From Thermus scotoductus DSM 8553 (GTDB lineage: Bacteria; Deinococcota; Deinococci; Deinococcales; Thermaceae), in contig NZ_KB905742.1 of assembly GCF_000381045.1 (NCBI RefSeq), positions 1 through 50,321 of the forward strand: 50,321 nucleotides of DNA. Direction: 5' to 3'. Within the stretch, counting starts at the first letter, position 1; each line of letters starts with the position of its first letter. The notes beneath the pieces were generated by a model. That model did no database searches, was not told the origin of the DNA, and saw only the letters and a program-made list of their open reading frames with translations. Position numbers and translations under genes: made by a program. Of this stretch, positions 43,119 through 50,321 are shown piece by piece.

Positions 43119-45128
43119 TTGAAGGTAAAAAGCTACCTCATGGGCCAATGGTTGACGGGTGCAGGAGAAGGGGTGCCGGTGCAGGATGCCGCCACCCTCG
43201 AGGTGCTGGGCCACGTGACCTCGGAGGGCCTGCCCCTCAAGGAGGCGGTGGCCTGGGGAAGGGAGGTAGGGGGGAAGGCCCTCCTTGCCATGGGCTTCCA
43301 GGAGCGGGGCCGAAGGCTTCGGGCCCTGGCACAGTACCTTTCCGAGCGGAAGGAGGAACTCTACCGGCTCTACGCCACCACCGGGGGCACCCGTCGGGAT
43401 GCCTGGTACGACGTGGACGGGGGCATTGGGGTACTCTTCACCTACAGCTCCCTGGCCCGGACGCTTCCCGAGGGAAACCTCCTTCCCGAGGAGGAAAGCC
43501 TTCCCTTAAGCAAGGACTTTTCCTTCCAGGGAAGGCACCTTCTGGGTCCCAAGGGCGGGATCACGGTTCAGATCAACGCCTTCAACTTCCCGGTCTGGGG
43601 CCTTTTGGAGAAGTTCGCCCCTGCCTTCCTGGCGGGGGTGCCCACCCTGGCCAAGCCGGCCACCCCCACCGCCCACGTGGCCGAGGGGTTGGTGCGCCTC
43701 ATGGTGGAGTCCGGGCTTCTGCCGGAGGGAAGCCTCCAGTTCGTGGCGGGAAGCCTGGGGGATGCCCTGGAGGCCCTGGACCACCGGGATAGCGTCTACT
43801 TCACGGGTTCCAAGGCCACCGCAGACCGCTTAAAGCGCCACCCTGCCTTTTTGGAGCGGGGCGTCCTCTTCAATGCAGAAACCGACTCCCTAAACGCCGC
43901 CATCCTGGGGGAAAAGGCAGGGGAGGAGGAGGTGGAGAGGCTGGCCCGGGAGATTGCCCAGGAGCTTTCCATCAAAACCGGGCAGCGGTGCACGGCCATC
44001 CGCCGGGTCCTGGTACCCCAAGGCCGCCTCGAGGCCCTCCTCGAGGCCACCCGTAAGCATCTGGAGGGCCTTAAGCTGGGCGACCCTAGGGAGGAGGGCG
44101 TGGACCTGGGGCCCCTGGCCTCCTTAGGGCAAAAGGAGGAGGTGGAAAGGGCCGTGGAAGCCCTCCTGGCCGCCGGGGCCAGGGTGTACTGGCAGCACCC
44201 AGGCAGGCGGGATGGCGCCTTCTTTCCCCCTACCCTGCTCCTGGCGGAGGATCCCTGGGCGGAAACCCTCCACCAGGTGGAACCCTTCGGCCCGGTGGCT
44301 ACCTTCTTTCCCTACCGGGACCGGGAGGAAGCCCTGCGCCTGGCCCGGTTGGGAGGAGGGATGCTGGCGGCCACCCTGGCCACCCCCGATCCCGAGGAGT
44401 CCCGCTTCTACCTCCTCGGGCTTTCCGGGGAGGTGGGCCGGCTCCACGTCCTAAACCGATTCAACGCCCATAGCTCCACGGGGCACGGCTCCCCCTTGCC
44501 CCGCCTCCTCCACGGGGGACCCGGACGGGCAGGGGGCGGGGAGGAGCTGGGAGGGCTTCTTTCCGTCAAGCGGCACCTGGCCCGCCTGGCCCTCCAGGCC
44601 GACCCCCACACCCTGCAGGCCCTCACCGGGGAGTACGCCAAGGGAGCGGAAAAACCTGCCAGCACCCACCCCTTCCGCAAGTACTATGAGGAACTGGAGG
44701 TCGGGGAAACCCTCTGGACCCATCGCCGCACGGTCACGGAGGCGGACATCGCCCTCTTCGCCCACCTTTCCTGGGACCACTTCTACGCCCACACCGACGA
44801 GATCGCCGCCCAAAAGAGCCTTTTCGGGAAGCGGGTGACCCACGGATACTTCGTCCTCTCCGCCGCCGCCGGGCTCTTCGTGGATCCGGCACCGGGTCCG
44901 GTCCTGGCCAACTACGGCCTCGAGGGCCTGCGCTTCACCGAACCCGTGGGCATCGGGGATACCTTGCAAGCCCGGCTCACGGTGAAGGCCAAGCGGCCCA
45001 GGGACGAGAAATCCGGGGTGGTGGAGTGGGCGGTGGAGGTGGTGAACCAGGAGGGCCAAACCGTGGCCGCCTATACCCTCCTTACCCTGGTGGCCCGAAA
45101 GCCCACGGATGCTTTGCCCTCCGGGTAA
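43119..45128 (+). CDS. paaZ: Bifunctional oxepin-CoA hydrolase / aldehyde dehydrogenase PaaZ
   Basis: Opens the oxepin-CoA ring and oxidises the resulting semialdehyde in phenylacetate degradation. The 669-residue protein has an N-terminal aldehyde dehydrogenase domain (about residues 1-515) with NAFNFPVWG, the general-base Glu in FNAETDSLN and the catalytic Cys in KTGQRCTAIRR. A C-terminal MaoC-like hydratase domain (about 530-669) has LSWDHFYAHTDEIAAQKSLF and TEADIALFAH. The start is TTG 43119, which has an AGGAGG site. It lies about 90 bp after paaD. Confidence 0.95.
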   Translation: MKVKSYLMGQWLTGAGEGVPVQDAATLEVLGHVTSEGLPLKEAVAWGREVGGKALLAMGFQERGRRLRALAQYLSERKEELYRLYATTGGTRRDAWYDVDGGIGVLFTYSSLARTLPEGNLLPEEESLPLSKDFSFQGRHLLGPKGGITVQINAFNFPVWGLLEKFAPAFLAGVPTLAKPATPTAHVAEGLVRLMVESGLLPEGSLQFVAGSLGDALEALDHRDSVYFTGSKATADRLKRHPAFLERGVLFNAETDSLNAAILGEKAGEEEVERLAREIAQELSIKTGQRCTAIRRVLVPQGRLEALLEATRKHLEGLKLGDPREEGVDLGPLASLGQKEEVERAVEALLAAGARVYWQHPGRRDGAFFPPTLLLAEDPWAETLHQVEPFGPVATFFPYRDREEALRLARLGGGMLAATLATPDPEESRFYLLGLSGEVGRLHVLNRFNAHSSTGHGSPLPRLLHGGPGRAGGGEELGGLLSVKRHLARLALQADPHTLQALTGEYAKGAEKPASTHPFRKYYEELEVGETLWTHRRTVTEADIALFAHLSWDHFYAHTDEIAAQKSLFGKRVTHGYFVLSAAAGLFVDPAPGPVLANYGLEGLRFTEPVGIGDTLQARLTVKAKRPRDEKSGVVEWAVEVVNQEGQTVAAYTLLTLVARKPTDALPSG

Positions 45129-45135
45129 ACACATT

Positions 45136-45165
45136 TTGGAGCTTGCTCTTAACCTGTGCTACCAT
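45136..45165 (+). promoter_or_regulatory. Promoter of the HxlR regulator gene, leaderless type
   Basis: TTGGAG (45136-45141) and TACCAT (45160-45165) are 18 nt apart, and the -10 ends 6 nt before the ATG. Confidence 0.5.
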
Positions 45166-45171
45166 GGGGGT

Positions 45172-45498
45172 ATGGCCGAGCGCGAACCGGCCTTCTGCCC
45201 TGTCTATGCCGCCTTGAACCTCCTCCAGGAGAAGTGGACCCTGCACATCATCAGGGCTCTCCTGGAAGGCCCCAAGGGGTTCAACGAGCTGTCCCGGGCC
45301 ATCGGGGGGGTAAACCCCGCTACCCTTTCCCAACGCCTGGAGCACCTGGTGGATCTCGGCGTGGTGGAAAAGAAGGTGGAATCCTTCATGCCCCCCCGCA
45401 CCCGGTACGGCCTCACCGAGGCCGGGCGGGAGCTGGAGGCGGTCATCGCCGCCATAGACCGCTGGGCCCGCAGGAACCTCAAGGTCCCCGTGGGCTGA
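45172..45498 (+). CDS. HxlR-family transcriptional regulator
   Basis: A small winged-helix regulator of 108 residues. The N-terminal CPVYAALNLLQEKWTLHIIR is typical of HxlR proteins, with a conserved cysteine at residue 9 and the W-T pair. It is followed by LLEGPKGFNELSRAI, NPATLSQRLEHLVDLGVVEK and RYGLTEAGREL. HxlR members sense electrophiles or aldehydes through a cysteine. Its closeness to paaZ, whose pathway makes a reactive aldehyde, is suggestive only. ATG 45172 is chosen for the family N-terminus. It is not followed by another gene on this strand. Confidence 0.85.
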   Translation: MAEREPAFCPVYAALNLLQEKWTLHIIRALLEGPKGFNELSRAIGGVNPATLSQRLEHLVDLGVVEKKVESFMPPRTRYGLTEAGRELEAVIAAIDRWARRNLKVPVG

Positions 45499-45555
45499 GG
45501 TTTCGGGGCCGAGGGCGATCTGGCGTGCCCGTGAGCCCGAACCCCTTTACGGAGC

Positions 45556-46032
45556 CTATTCCGCTTCCCCGGCCAGGTACTGGAGGTAGTTGGGCAACCC
45601 CATCTGGTTCAGGAGTTCCCGCTGGGCCTCCAGCCAGTCCACGTGGCCTTCCTCGTCCTTGAGGATCTCCGCCACCATGTCCCGGGTGCCGTTATCCCCC
45701 AGGCTTTGGGCCAGGTTCATGGTTTCGTTGTAGCCCTTCACCGCCTGGAGTTCCCCTTCGTAGTCCCGGAAAAGGATTTCCTCCACCGTTTTGCCGATCC
45801 GGATCTCCCCGATCCGGCTCACCTCCGGAAAACCCTCCAGGAAAAGGATGCGCTCGATGTGCCTCTCCGCATGGCGCATCTCGGTGATGGCGTGGGCCTT
45901 GAGGTGGCGGGCCAGGGCTTTAAAGCCCCAGTTCTCCGCCATCTCCGCATGGACCATGTATTGCAAAATGGCGGCCAGTTCCTCGGAAAGCCTTTCCTGA
46001 AGGCTCTGGATCACGTCCGGGTGCCCTTTCAT
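45556..46032 (-). CDS. bfr: Bacterioferritin
   Basis: Iron-storage 24-mer subunit, 158 residues, of the normal length. The ferroxidase ligands are in LSEELAAILQYMVHAEM and HAITEMRHAERHIERIL (the Met aligns with heme-ligand Met52 of E. coli), YEGELQAVKGYNE and ILKDEEGHVDWLE. A ribosome binding site GGAGG lies about 5 nt before ATG 46032. It is minus-strand and follows nadB, but an extended -10 box at 46050-46055 suggests its own promoter. Confidence 0.94.
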   Translation of the reverse strand: MKGHPDVIQSLQERLSEELAAILQYMVHAEMAENWGFKALARHLKAHAITEMRHAERHIERILFLEGFPEVSRIGEIRIGKTVEEILFRDYEGELQAVKGYNETMNLAQSLGDNGTRDMVAEILKDEEGHVDWLEAQRELLNQMGLPNYLQYLAGEAE

Positions 46033-46049
46033 AAAGAACCTCCAAGGGC

Positions 46050-46058
46050 ATTATACCA
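46050..46058 (-). promoter_or_regulatory. Extended -10 promoter of bfr
   Basis: On the minus strand TGGTATAAT is an extended -10 element, and its last bases overlap the TAA of nadB. It lies about 18 nt before the bfr ATG. Confidence 0.6.
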
Positions 46059-47583
46059 CCGTCGGGACCCGGCGGAGCTCTGAACCTTGTGCCTCCAGAT
46101 GGTAGGCTTCCTTCCCTTCCTGGGGGAAGTCCTCGCGGAAGTGGGCCCCGCGGCTTTCCTCCCGCAGCAGGGCCATCCTGAGGAGAAGCCGGCCAAGGAG
46201 GGCGAGATTCGAAGCTTCCAAGGCCTGGCGCAGGTGGGCCCCCCACCCGGACCTTTCCAGCGCGCCTGGGGTTACCTCCTCTAGGGGTAGATGGGCCACA
46301 TGGGCTAAGGCCTGGGCCAGGTCCTTTCCCCGGCGCACCACCCCCGCCGCCTGGCCCATGCGGTCTTGTAGCGCCTTAAGGTGCACGGGATCAAGGAGGT
46401 AAGCGGGTAAGGGTTCCAAGGCCTTGGGGTAGGCCAGGTCCTCGAGGGCCGCCAAGGCCGCCCTTTCTCCCATCACCAGGCCCTCCAGAAGGCTATTGGA
46501 GGCCAGGCGGTTGGCTCCGTGGAAGCCCGTGGAGGCCACCTCCCCAGCGACATAAAGGCCGGGGATCCCGGTAAAGCCTTGAAGGTCGGTCTTCACACCC
46601 CCCATGGCGTAGTGGGCCGCCGGGGCCACGGGCACAGGCTCCTTCAAGGGGTCCAACCCCAAGGCCCGGGCTTGGGCCACCACCGTGGGAAAACGGCGTT
46701 CCAGGTGGGGGATGGGCCTCAGGTCCAGGTAAACGGCCCCGGTTCTCTCCCGCTCCCAGTGCGTGAAGCGGGCCACCACGTCCCGGGGGGCCAGCTCGGC
46801 CAAGGGATCGTAGCGGGGCATGAACCGCTCCCCATGGGCGTTGAGGAGGAGGGCCCCCTCCCCCCGGCAGGCCTCGCTCACCAGGCTGCCATCGGGGAGG
46901 GCCGTGGGATGGAACTGGACGAACTCCAAATCCCTCAAGGTAGCCCCCGTCCGGTAGGCCAAGGCCATCCCGTCCCCCGTGGACGAGGGGGGGTTGGTGG
47001 TCACGGGGAAAAGCCTCGAGAGGCCCCCGGTGGCGAGGAGCACCGCCCCGGCCCGCACCTCCACAAGGTTAGCCCTACCGGGCTGACCCGAGCCGTGGGG
47101 CGAAAGGACCAAGGCCCCCGCCACCCGCCCCTCGCCCACCAAGAGGCTCACCGCCATGTACCCCTCGAGGACCTGAGCCCTTAGCCGGGAAAGCAAGCCC
47201 TTAAGGAGAAGGAGGCCGCTTTTATCCCCGCCCAAGTGCCGCACCCGGGCCCTGGAGTGCCCGCCTTCCCGGGTGGGTTCGGGATGGAAGGGAAGCCCCA
47301 GGGAAAGAAGCTTCTCCAGGTGGCGGGGGGCTTCCTGGAGGATGGAGCGGGCCACGGCCTCCTCCACCAGGCCCCGGCCCGCCCTTAGGGTATCCCGGAG
47401 ATGGGCCTCCAGGTCCTCCTCGTCAAGGGGAAAGGCCACCCCCCCTTGGGCCCAGGGGGTGGAGCCGGAAGGCAAGGGGTCCTTGCTCAAGAGGAGAACC
47501 TTGGCCCCCCTTTCCTCCGCCGCCAAGGCGGCGTATACCCCAGCCACCCCGGCTCCCAGGATGAGGAGGTCAACCCTTGGCAT
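46051..47583 (-). CDS. nadB: L-aspartate oxidase
   Basis: FAD enzyme that oxidises L-aspartate to iminoaspartate, first step of de novo NAD synthesis. The 510-residue protein has the FAD loop LLILGAGVAGVYAALAAEER, the serine-rich loop PSGSTPWAQGGVAFPL, HYAMGGVKTDLQGFTGIPGL and GEVASTGFHGANRLASNSLL, typical of the succinate dehydrogenase-like flavoproteins. The ATG at 47583 overlaps the nadA stop (TGATG). A TTG just upstream is less likely. Confidence 0.95.
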   Translation of the reverse strand: MPRVDLLILGAGVAGVYAALAAEERGAKVLLLSKDPLPSGSTPWAQGGVAFPLDEEDLEAHLRDTLRAGRGLVEEAVARSILQEAPRHLEKLLSLGLPFHPEPTREGGHSRARVRHLGGDKSGLLLLKGLLSRLRAQVLEGYMAVSLLVGEGRVAGALVLSPHGSGQPGRANLVEVRAGAVLLATGGLSRLFPVTTNPPSSTGDGMALAYRTGATLRDLEFVQFHPTALPDGSLVSEACRGEGALLLNAHGERFMPRYDPLAELAPRDVVARFTHWERERTGAVYLDLRPIPHLERRFPTVVAQARALGLDPLKEPVPVAPAAHYAMGGVKTDLQGFTGIPGLYVAGEVASTGFHGANRLASNSLLEGLVMGERAALAALEDLAYPKALEPLPAYLLDPVHLKALQDRMGQAAGVVRRGKDLAQALAHVAHLPLEEVTPGALERSGWGAHLRQALEASNLALLGRLLLRMALLREESRGAHFREDFPQEGKEAYHLEAQGSELRRVPTVV

Positions 47584-48506
47584 CAACCCACCGCCACCAT
47601 GGCCTCGAGGGCCCTCCTGGCCTTCTTGGCCACCTCCTCGGGCACCCGGATCACGTGGCGCATCTCCTTCAAGGACCAGTAGACCTTCTTTAGGGTTATC
47701 TTCTTCATGTACTCGCAGATGGCGTCCGGCTTCACCGGGATGAAGGTCTTCCCCGGGGCTTCCTTAGCGAGGCGGTGGAGGATGCCCACCTCCGTGGCCA
47801 CCACGAACTCCTTGGCCTCGGCCTTTTTGGCGTGGCGCACCATCCCCTCGGTGGAGAGCATCTTGGCATCGGGTTTGAGGAAGAGGCAACTGGAGCCACA
47901 ACCGCACTCCGGGTGGATCATGAACTCCGCCCCTGGATGGGCCTCCATAAGGGCCTTCAGGTGCTCCTCCCGGATTCCCGCATGCACGTGGCATTCCCCG
48001 GGGAAAAGGTCCAGCCTCCTTCCCGTTGCCCGGGCCACATGGGCCCCCAGGAACATGTCGGGCACGAAGAAGATGGGCCTCCCTTCCGGTAGCCGCGCCA
48101 CCACCTCCACCGCGTTGGCGCTGGTGACGCAGACGTCCGCCAGGGCCTTCACCTCGGCCTTGGTGTTCACGTAGGCCACCACGATCCCGTGGGGATGGGC
48201 TTCCTTCCAGGCCCGGATGTCCTCGGGCCGGAGGCTATCCGCTAAGGAGCAGCCGGCCTCGAGGTCGGGGAGGAGGACGGTCTTTTCCGGATTCAAGATG
48301 GCGGCGGTCTCCGCCATAAAGTGCACCCCGGCGAAGACGATGACCTTGGCCCGGGTTCGCTGGGCCTCCCGGGCCAGGCCCAAGGAGTCCCCCACGAAGT
48401 CCGCCACCTCCTGCACCTCGGGAAGTTGGTAGGAATGGGCCAGAATGACCGCCTGCCGCTCCGCTTTAAGGCGGAGCACCTCTTCTCTAAGCGCCTCCCG
48501 TTCCAT
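47583..48506 (-). CDS. nadA: Quinolinate synthase NadA
   Basis: [4Fe-4S] enzyme that condenses iminoaspartate with dihydroxyacetone phosphate. The 307-residue protein has ILAHSYQLPEVQEVADFVGD at the start and the three cluster cysteines in DLEAGCSLADS, HPECGCGSSC and PDAICEYMK. SANAVEVV and ATEVGILHRL are also typical. ATG 48506 is used. A GTG at 48512 overlaps the stop of the toxin gene as GTGA and is also possible. It is the third gene of nadC-vapB-vapC-nadA-nadB. Confidence 0.95.
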   Translation of the reverse strand: MEREALREEVLRLKAERQAVILAHSYQLPEVQEVADFVGDSLGLAREAQRTRAKVIVFAGVHFMAETAAILNPEKTVLLPDLEAGCSLADSLRPEDIRAWKEAHPHGIVVAYVNTKAEVKALADVCVTSANAVEVVARLPEGRPIFFVPDMFLGAHVARATGRRLDLFPGECHVHAGIREEHLKALMEAHPGAEFMIHPECGCGSSCLFLKPDAKMLSTEGMVRHAKKAEAKEFVVATEVGILHRLAKEAPGKTFIPVKPDAICEYMKKITLKKVYWSLKEMRHVIRVPEEVAKKARRALEAMVAVG

Positions 48507-48508
48507 GT

Positions 48509-48922
48509 TCACGCTCTTGCTGGGCTAAAGCCCTGTTCCCAAAAGTGCTCGTCAAAGGCTAAGGCTTTCCGCAAGCCTTTTCCTTGCATGAAGAAGAAGC
48601 TGGTCCAGTCCACCAGGCTGATGTCCTTTCGCCCAGAGGCCAGCAGGGCGGTTAGGGCTACCTGGTGTAGATCCCCATCCACCGGGATGCTCAGGACCAC
48701 CCCCAAAAGGTCGTGGCAGAGGGCCCGCACGGCCTCGAGGCCCAGCCGCCTTTGCACCAGGGCCACGCTTTCCACCACCACATAGCTATGGGTTACCAGG
48801 CGCACCCGGTCGGCAAGAAGGCGGCGAAACGCTTCCGCGGCCTCTTCGTGATGGGCGTCGTCCCGGTCCAAAAGGGCGTAGAGGGCTGAGGTGTCCACGA
48901 AGACCGCCAAGGTTCTCCTCAC
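48509..48922 (-). CDS. vapC: PIN-domain ribonuclease, VapC-like toxin
   Basis: A 137-residue PIN domain with conserved acidic residues: Asp in VFVDTSALYALLDRDD near residue 10, Glu in SYVVVESVALVQ near residue 50, and Asp in ISLVDWTSFFFM near residue 103. These are the Mg-binding residues of VapC endoribonucleases, which cut tRNA or rRNA. It overlaps the antitoxin gene by 4 nt (ATGA) and nadA by 3 nt. The exact RNA target is not known. Confidence 0.85.
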   Translation of the reverse strand: MRRTLAVFVDTSALYALLDRDDAHHEEAAEAFRRLLADRVRLVTHSYVVVESVALVQRRLGLEAVRALCHDLLGVVLSIPVDGDLHQVALTALLASGRKDISLVDWTSFFFMQGKGLRKALAFDEHFWEQGFSPARA

Positions 48923-49158
48923 TCCATGGCCAGGTAGCGGTCGTGCTCCTGGCTCACGTCCCTAAGGCCCGAGGCGAACCGGCCCACTGCGGCTAAGGCC
49001 CTCTCTGCCCGCTCGGCAAAGCCCCCATTCTCCTTCTCTTGGAGATAACCTTCCACCGCCCGCCGTACCATCTCCGCCAGGGATACCCCCTCCTCCCGGG
49101 CCAGGGCTCTCAGGCGCCGGGCTTGCTCCTCGGTGAGCTGCACCTGGGTCCGCACCAT
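48919..49158 (-). CDS. vapB: Ribbon-helix-helix antitoxin, VapB-like
   Basis: A 79-residue protein whose N-terminal half is a ribbon-helix-helix DNA-binding domain (MVRTQVQLTEEQARRLRALA, REEGVSLAEMVRRAVEGYL). The C-terminal tail (RFASGLRDVSQEHDRYLAME) would wrap the toxin. ATG 49158 starts the folded domain. The frame to 49179 runs over the promoter. Overlap with vapC is usual for type II modules. Autoregulation is expected. Confidence 0.85.
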   Translation of the reverse strand: MVRTQVQLTEEQARRLRALAREEGVSLAEMVRRAVEGYLQEKENGGFAERAERALAAVGRFASGLRDVSQEHDRYLAME

Positions 49159-49164
49159 GCCTAT

Positions 49165-49170
49165 ATGGTA
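49165..49170 (-). promoter_or_regulatory. Candidate -10 element of vapB
   Basis: On the minus strand TACCAT ends 6 nt before the vapB ATG, a leaderless pattern. ATGGT/ACCAT arms (49165-49179) surround it and could be an autoregulation site. Thus the module may be expressed apart from nadC. Confidence 0.4.
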
Positions 49171-49183
49171 GCACACCATGCCA

Positions 49184-50011
49184 TCATGGCTGCACCACCA
49201 GAAGGGAGAGGTCCAAGGCCTTGGCGGAGTGGGTCAGGGCCCCCACGCTCACATAGTCCACCCCAGCCTCGGCCGCCGCCCGGGCTCTTTCTAAGGTCAT
49301 GTTGCCGCTGGCCTCGAGGGGAACCCGTCCCCCCACCCGGCGCACCGCCTCGCGCATCTCCTCCAAGGAGAAGTTATCCAAAAGGATCAGGTCTGCCCCC
49401 GCCTCCAAGGCCTCTTCCAGCTCAGCCAGGCGGGTCACCTCCACCTCCACCTTGAGGTAGTGGGGGGCTTTTGCCTTGGCCTTGCGCACCGCCTGGGCCA
49501 CGCCCCCTGCGGCCCGGATGTGGTTTTCCTTGATGAGGATGCCGTCAAAGAGTCCAAAGCGGTGGTTTTTCCCTCCCCCCACCCGCACCGCGTACTTCTC
49601 CAGGGCCCTCAGCCCCGGGGTGGTCTTGCGGGTGTCCAGGACCTGGGCCTTGGTGCCCTTCAGGGCCTCCACGTAGGCTCGGGTGAGGGTAGCGATGCCG
49701 GAAAGGCGCTGGAGGAGGTTTAGGGCAAGACGTTCCCCGGCCAGGATGCCCCTTAGGGGACCCTCGAGGCGGGCCACCTCGTGGCCGGGGTCCACCTTCG
49801 TCCCCTCCTCCACCAGGGGCGTGAAGGCGATGCGGTGGTCTACTAGGGTAAAGACCTCCCTAGCCACGGGAAGCCCGGCCAAGACCCCCTCCTCCTTGGC
49901 GAGGATGACGGCCTCGCCCATGAGGTCCTCCGGCACCGTGAGGGCCGTGGTGAGGTCCCCGTGGCCGAGGTCCTCGAGGAGCCAGGCCTTTAAGGTTTCC
50001 AAGGGCACCAT
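49184..50011 (-). CDS. nadC: Nicotinate-nucleotide pyrophosphorylase (quinolinate phosphoribosyltransferase)
   Basis: Turns quinolinate and PRPP into nicotinate mononucleotide. The 275-residue protein has [14 protein letters not shown] near the start, [70 protein letters not shown] and [11 protein letters not shown] 50011 is chosen because a -10 box lies 7 nt upstream and the family N-terminus begins nearby. The longer frame to 50044 is rejected. It is the first gene of the nad operon. Confidence 0.94.
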   Translation of the reverse strand: MVPLETLKAWLLEDLGHGDLTTALTVPEDLMGEAVILAKEEGVLAGLPVAREVFTLVDHRIAFTPLVEEGTKVDPGHEVARLEGPLRGILAGERLALNLLQRLSGIATLTRAYVEALKGTKAQVLDTRKTTPGLRALEKYAVRVGGGKNHRFGLFDGILIKENHIRAAGGVAQAVRKAKAKAPHYLKVEVEVTRLAELEEALEAGADLILLDNFSLEEMREAVRRVGGRVPLEASGNMTLERARAAAEAGVDYVSVGALTHSAKALDLSLLVVQP

Positions 50012-50018
50012 GGGCCCT

Positions 50019-50024
50019 ATTCTA
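50019..50024 (-). promoter_or_regulatory. -10 element of nadC, leaderless type
   Basis: On the minus strand TAGAAT ends 7 nt before the nadC ATG, with no ribosome binding site between. The -35 position (50042-50047, TCCATG) is weak and directly abuts the IS end at 50049. Confidence 0.5.
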
Positions 50025-50048
50025 GGCGAGGCAGGGGGCTCCATGGAG

Positions 50049-50321
50049 TGTAGTCGGTCAACACATTTGAGACTCTGTGGGGACCGCCTCCCCCCGTATT
50101 CTAGCCAGGTACTCTAAAGGGGCCAGGCCCCCCAAGGCCTGGTGGGGTCGCCGGCGGTTGTAGTGGTCCAGGTAGGCGTCAAGCTCCCTTTGGAGCTCGG
50201 GGATCTGTGAAGGCAACGGTCGTGTGTAGAACTCATCCCTAAAGGTCCGCTGCATCCGCTCCACGTGACCATTGAGCTTGGGGCTCCTCGGCGGTTCATT
50301 TGGGGTAGGGGCCCCAAAGAG
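50049..50321 (-). mobile_element. Partial IS481-like element
   Basis: The left end begins with TGTAGTCGGTCAACACATTT, a TG-start terminus of IS481 type. The transposase ends 9 nt inside. The rest lies beyond the right edge of the window. It is inserted immediately upstream of the nadC promoter. Confidence 0.65.
50058..50321 (-). CDS. Transposase C-terminus, IS481-like DDE integrase (partial)
   Basis: The frame is open from the window edge and gives 87 residues. [20 protein letters not shown] contains the conserved NG-x-V-E with the catalytic glutamate of the DDE core. [20 protein letters not shown] is a typical end of integrase-core transposases. It ends at TGA 50058-50060. The N-terminal part, with the two aspartates, is outside the window, so activity cannot be judged. 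Confidence 0.8.
   Translation of the reverse strand, partial: LFGAPTPNEPPRSPKLNGHVERMQRTFRDEFYTRPLPSQIPELQRELDAYLDHYNRRRPHQALGGLAPLEYLARIRGEAVPTESQMC

Overview
The window looks like a chromosome or megaplasmid segment of a Thermus species. The DNA is very GC-rich, with tightly packed genes that often overlap by 4 nt (ATGA or GTGA), GTG and TTG starts, and proteins of Thermus type. I cannot name the species. Fifty protein-coding loci are supported, several of them broken or cut by the window edge. There are two riboswitches, three insertion-sequence regions and a family of short palindromic repeats. I found no rRNA, tRNA or CRISPR array.

Layout, left to right. (1) 1-270: left end of an IS200/IS605-type element. 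(2) 340-6745: late cobalamin genes (cbiB, cobC, cobT, cobS, cobO, a cobQ-cobU fusion and a cobD remnant). (3) surE. (4) 7624-13315, minus strand: a cobalamin riboswitch, then thioesterase, metE, nrdB and nrdA. (5) A Tat-exported alkaline phosphatase. (6) 15043-16427: an IS605-type tnpB element with an internal stop. (7) Protoglobin and cobB. (8) 18493-24818, minus strand: sulfate assimilation and siroheme genes (sulfite reductase, hemD, precorrin-2 dehydrogenase, cysH, TSUP exporter, uroporphyrinogen methyltransferase, sat). (9) 24931-31060, plus strand: a TPP riboswitch and thiE-thiS-thiG-thiO-thiC-MFS-thiD. (10) 31062-35581, minus strand: fatty-acid genes with a TetR regulator and its operator. 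(11) Fructose-bisphosphate aldolase/phosphatase, a gamma-glutamyltranspeptidase-like protein and a tyrosine recombinase. (12) 39682-45128: paaR-paaABCD and paaZ for phenylacetate breakdown. (13) An HxlR regulator and bacterioferritin. (14) 46051-50024, minus strand: nadC-vapBC-nadA-nadB. (15) 50049 to the end: a partial IS481-like element.

The regions connect through cofactors. Cobalamin genes lie beside an operon of B12-independent isozymes (MetE and class I ribonucleotide reductase) placed behind a B12 riboswitch, which would switch the cell to those enzymes when B12 is short. Siroheme genes are co-transcribed with the sulfite reductase that needs siroheme. Thiamine and NAD synthesis form two further cofactor operons. 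The fatty-acid and phenylacetate clusters each have a TetR gene and an operator matching published Thermus motifs.

The least expected signals are these: a dispersed palindromic repeat of about 25 nt that sits inside reading frames and has put a stop codon in tnpB; two inverted copies of a structured IS605-type left end bracketing the first 15 kb; two genes (cobD and an acyl-CoA dehydrogenase) that lost their middles by internal deletion; and a toxin-antitoxin pair lodged inside the NAD operon.
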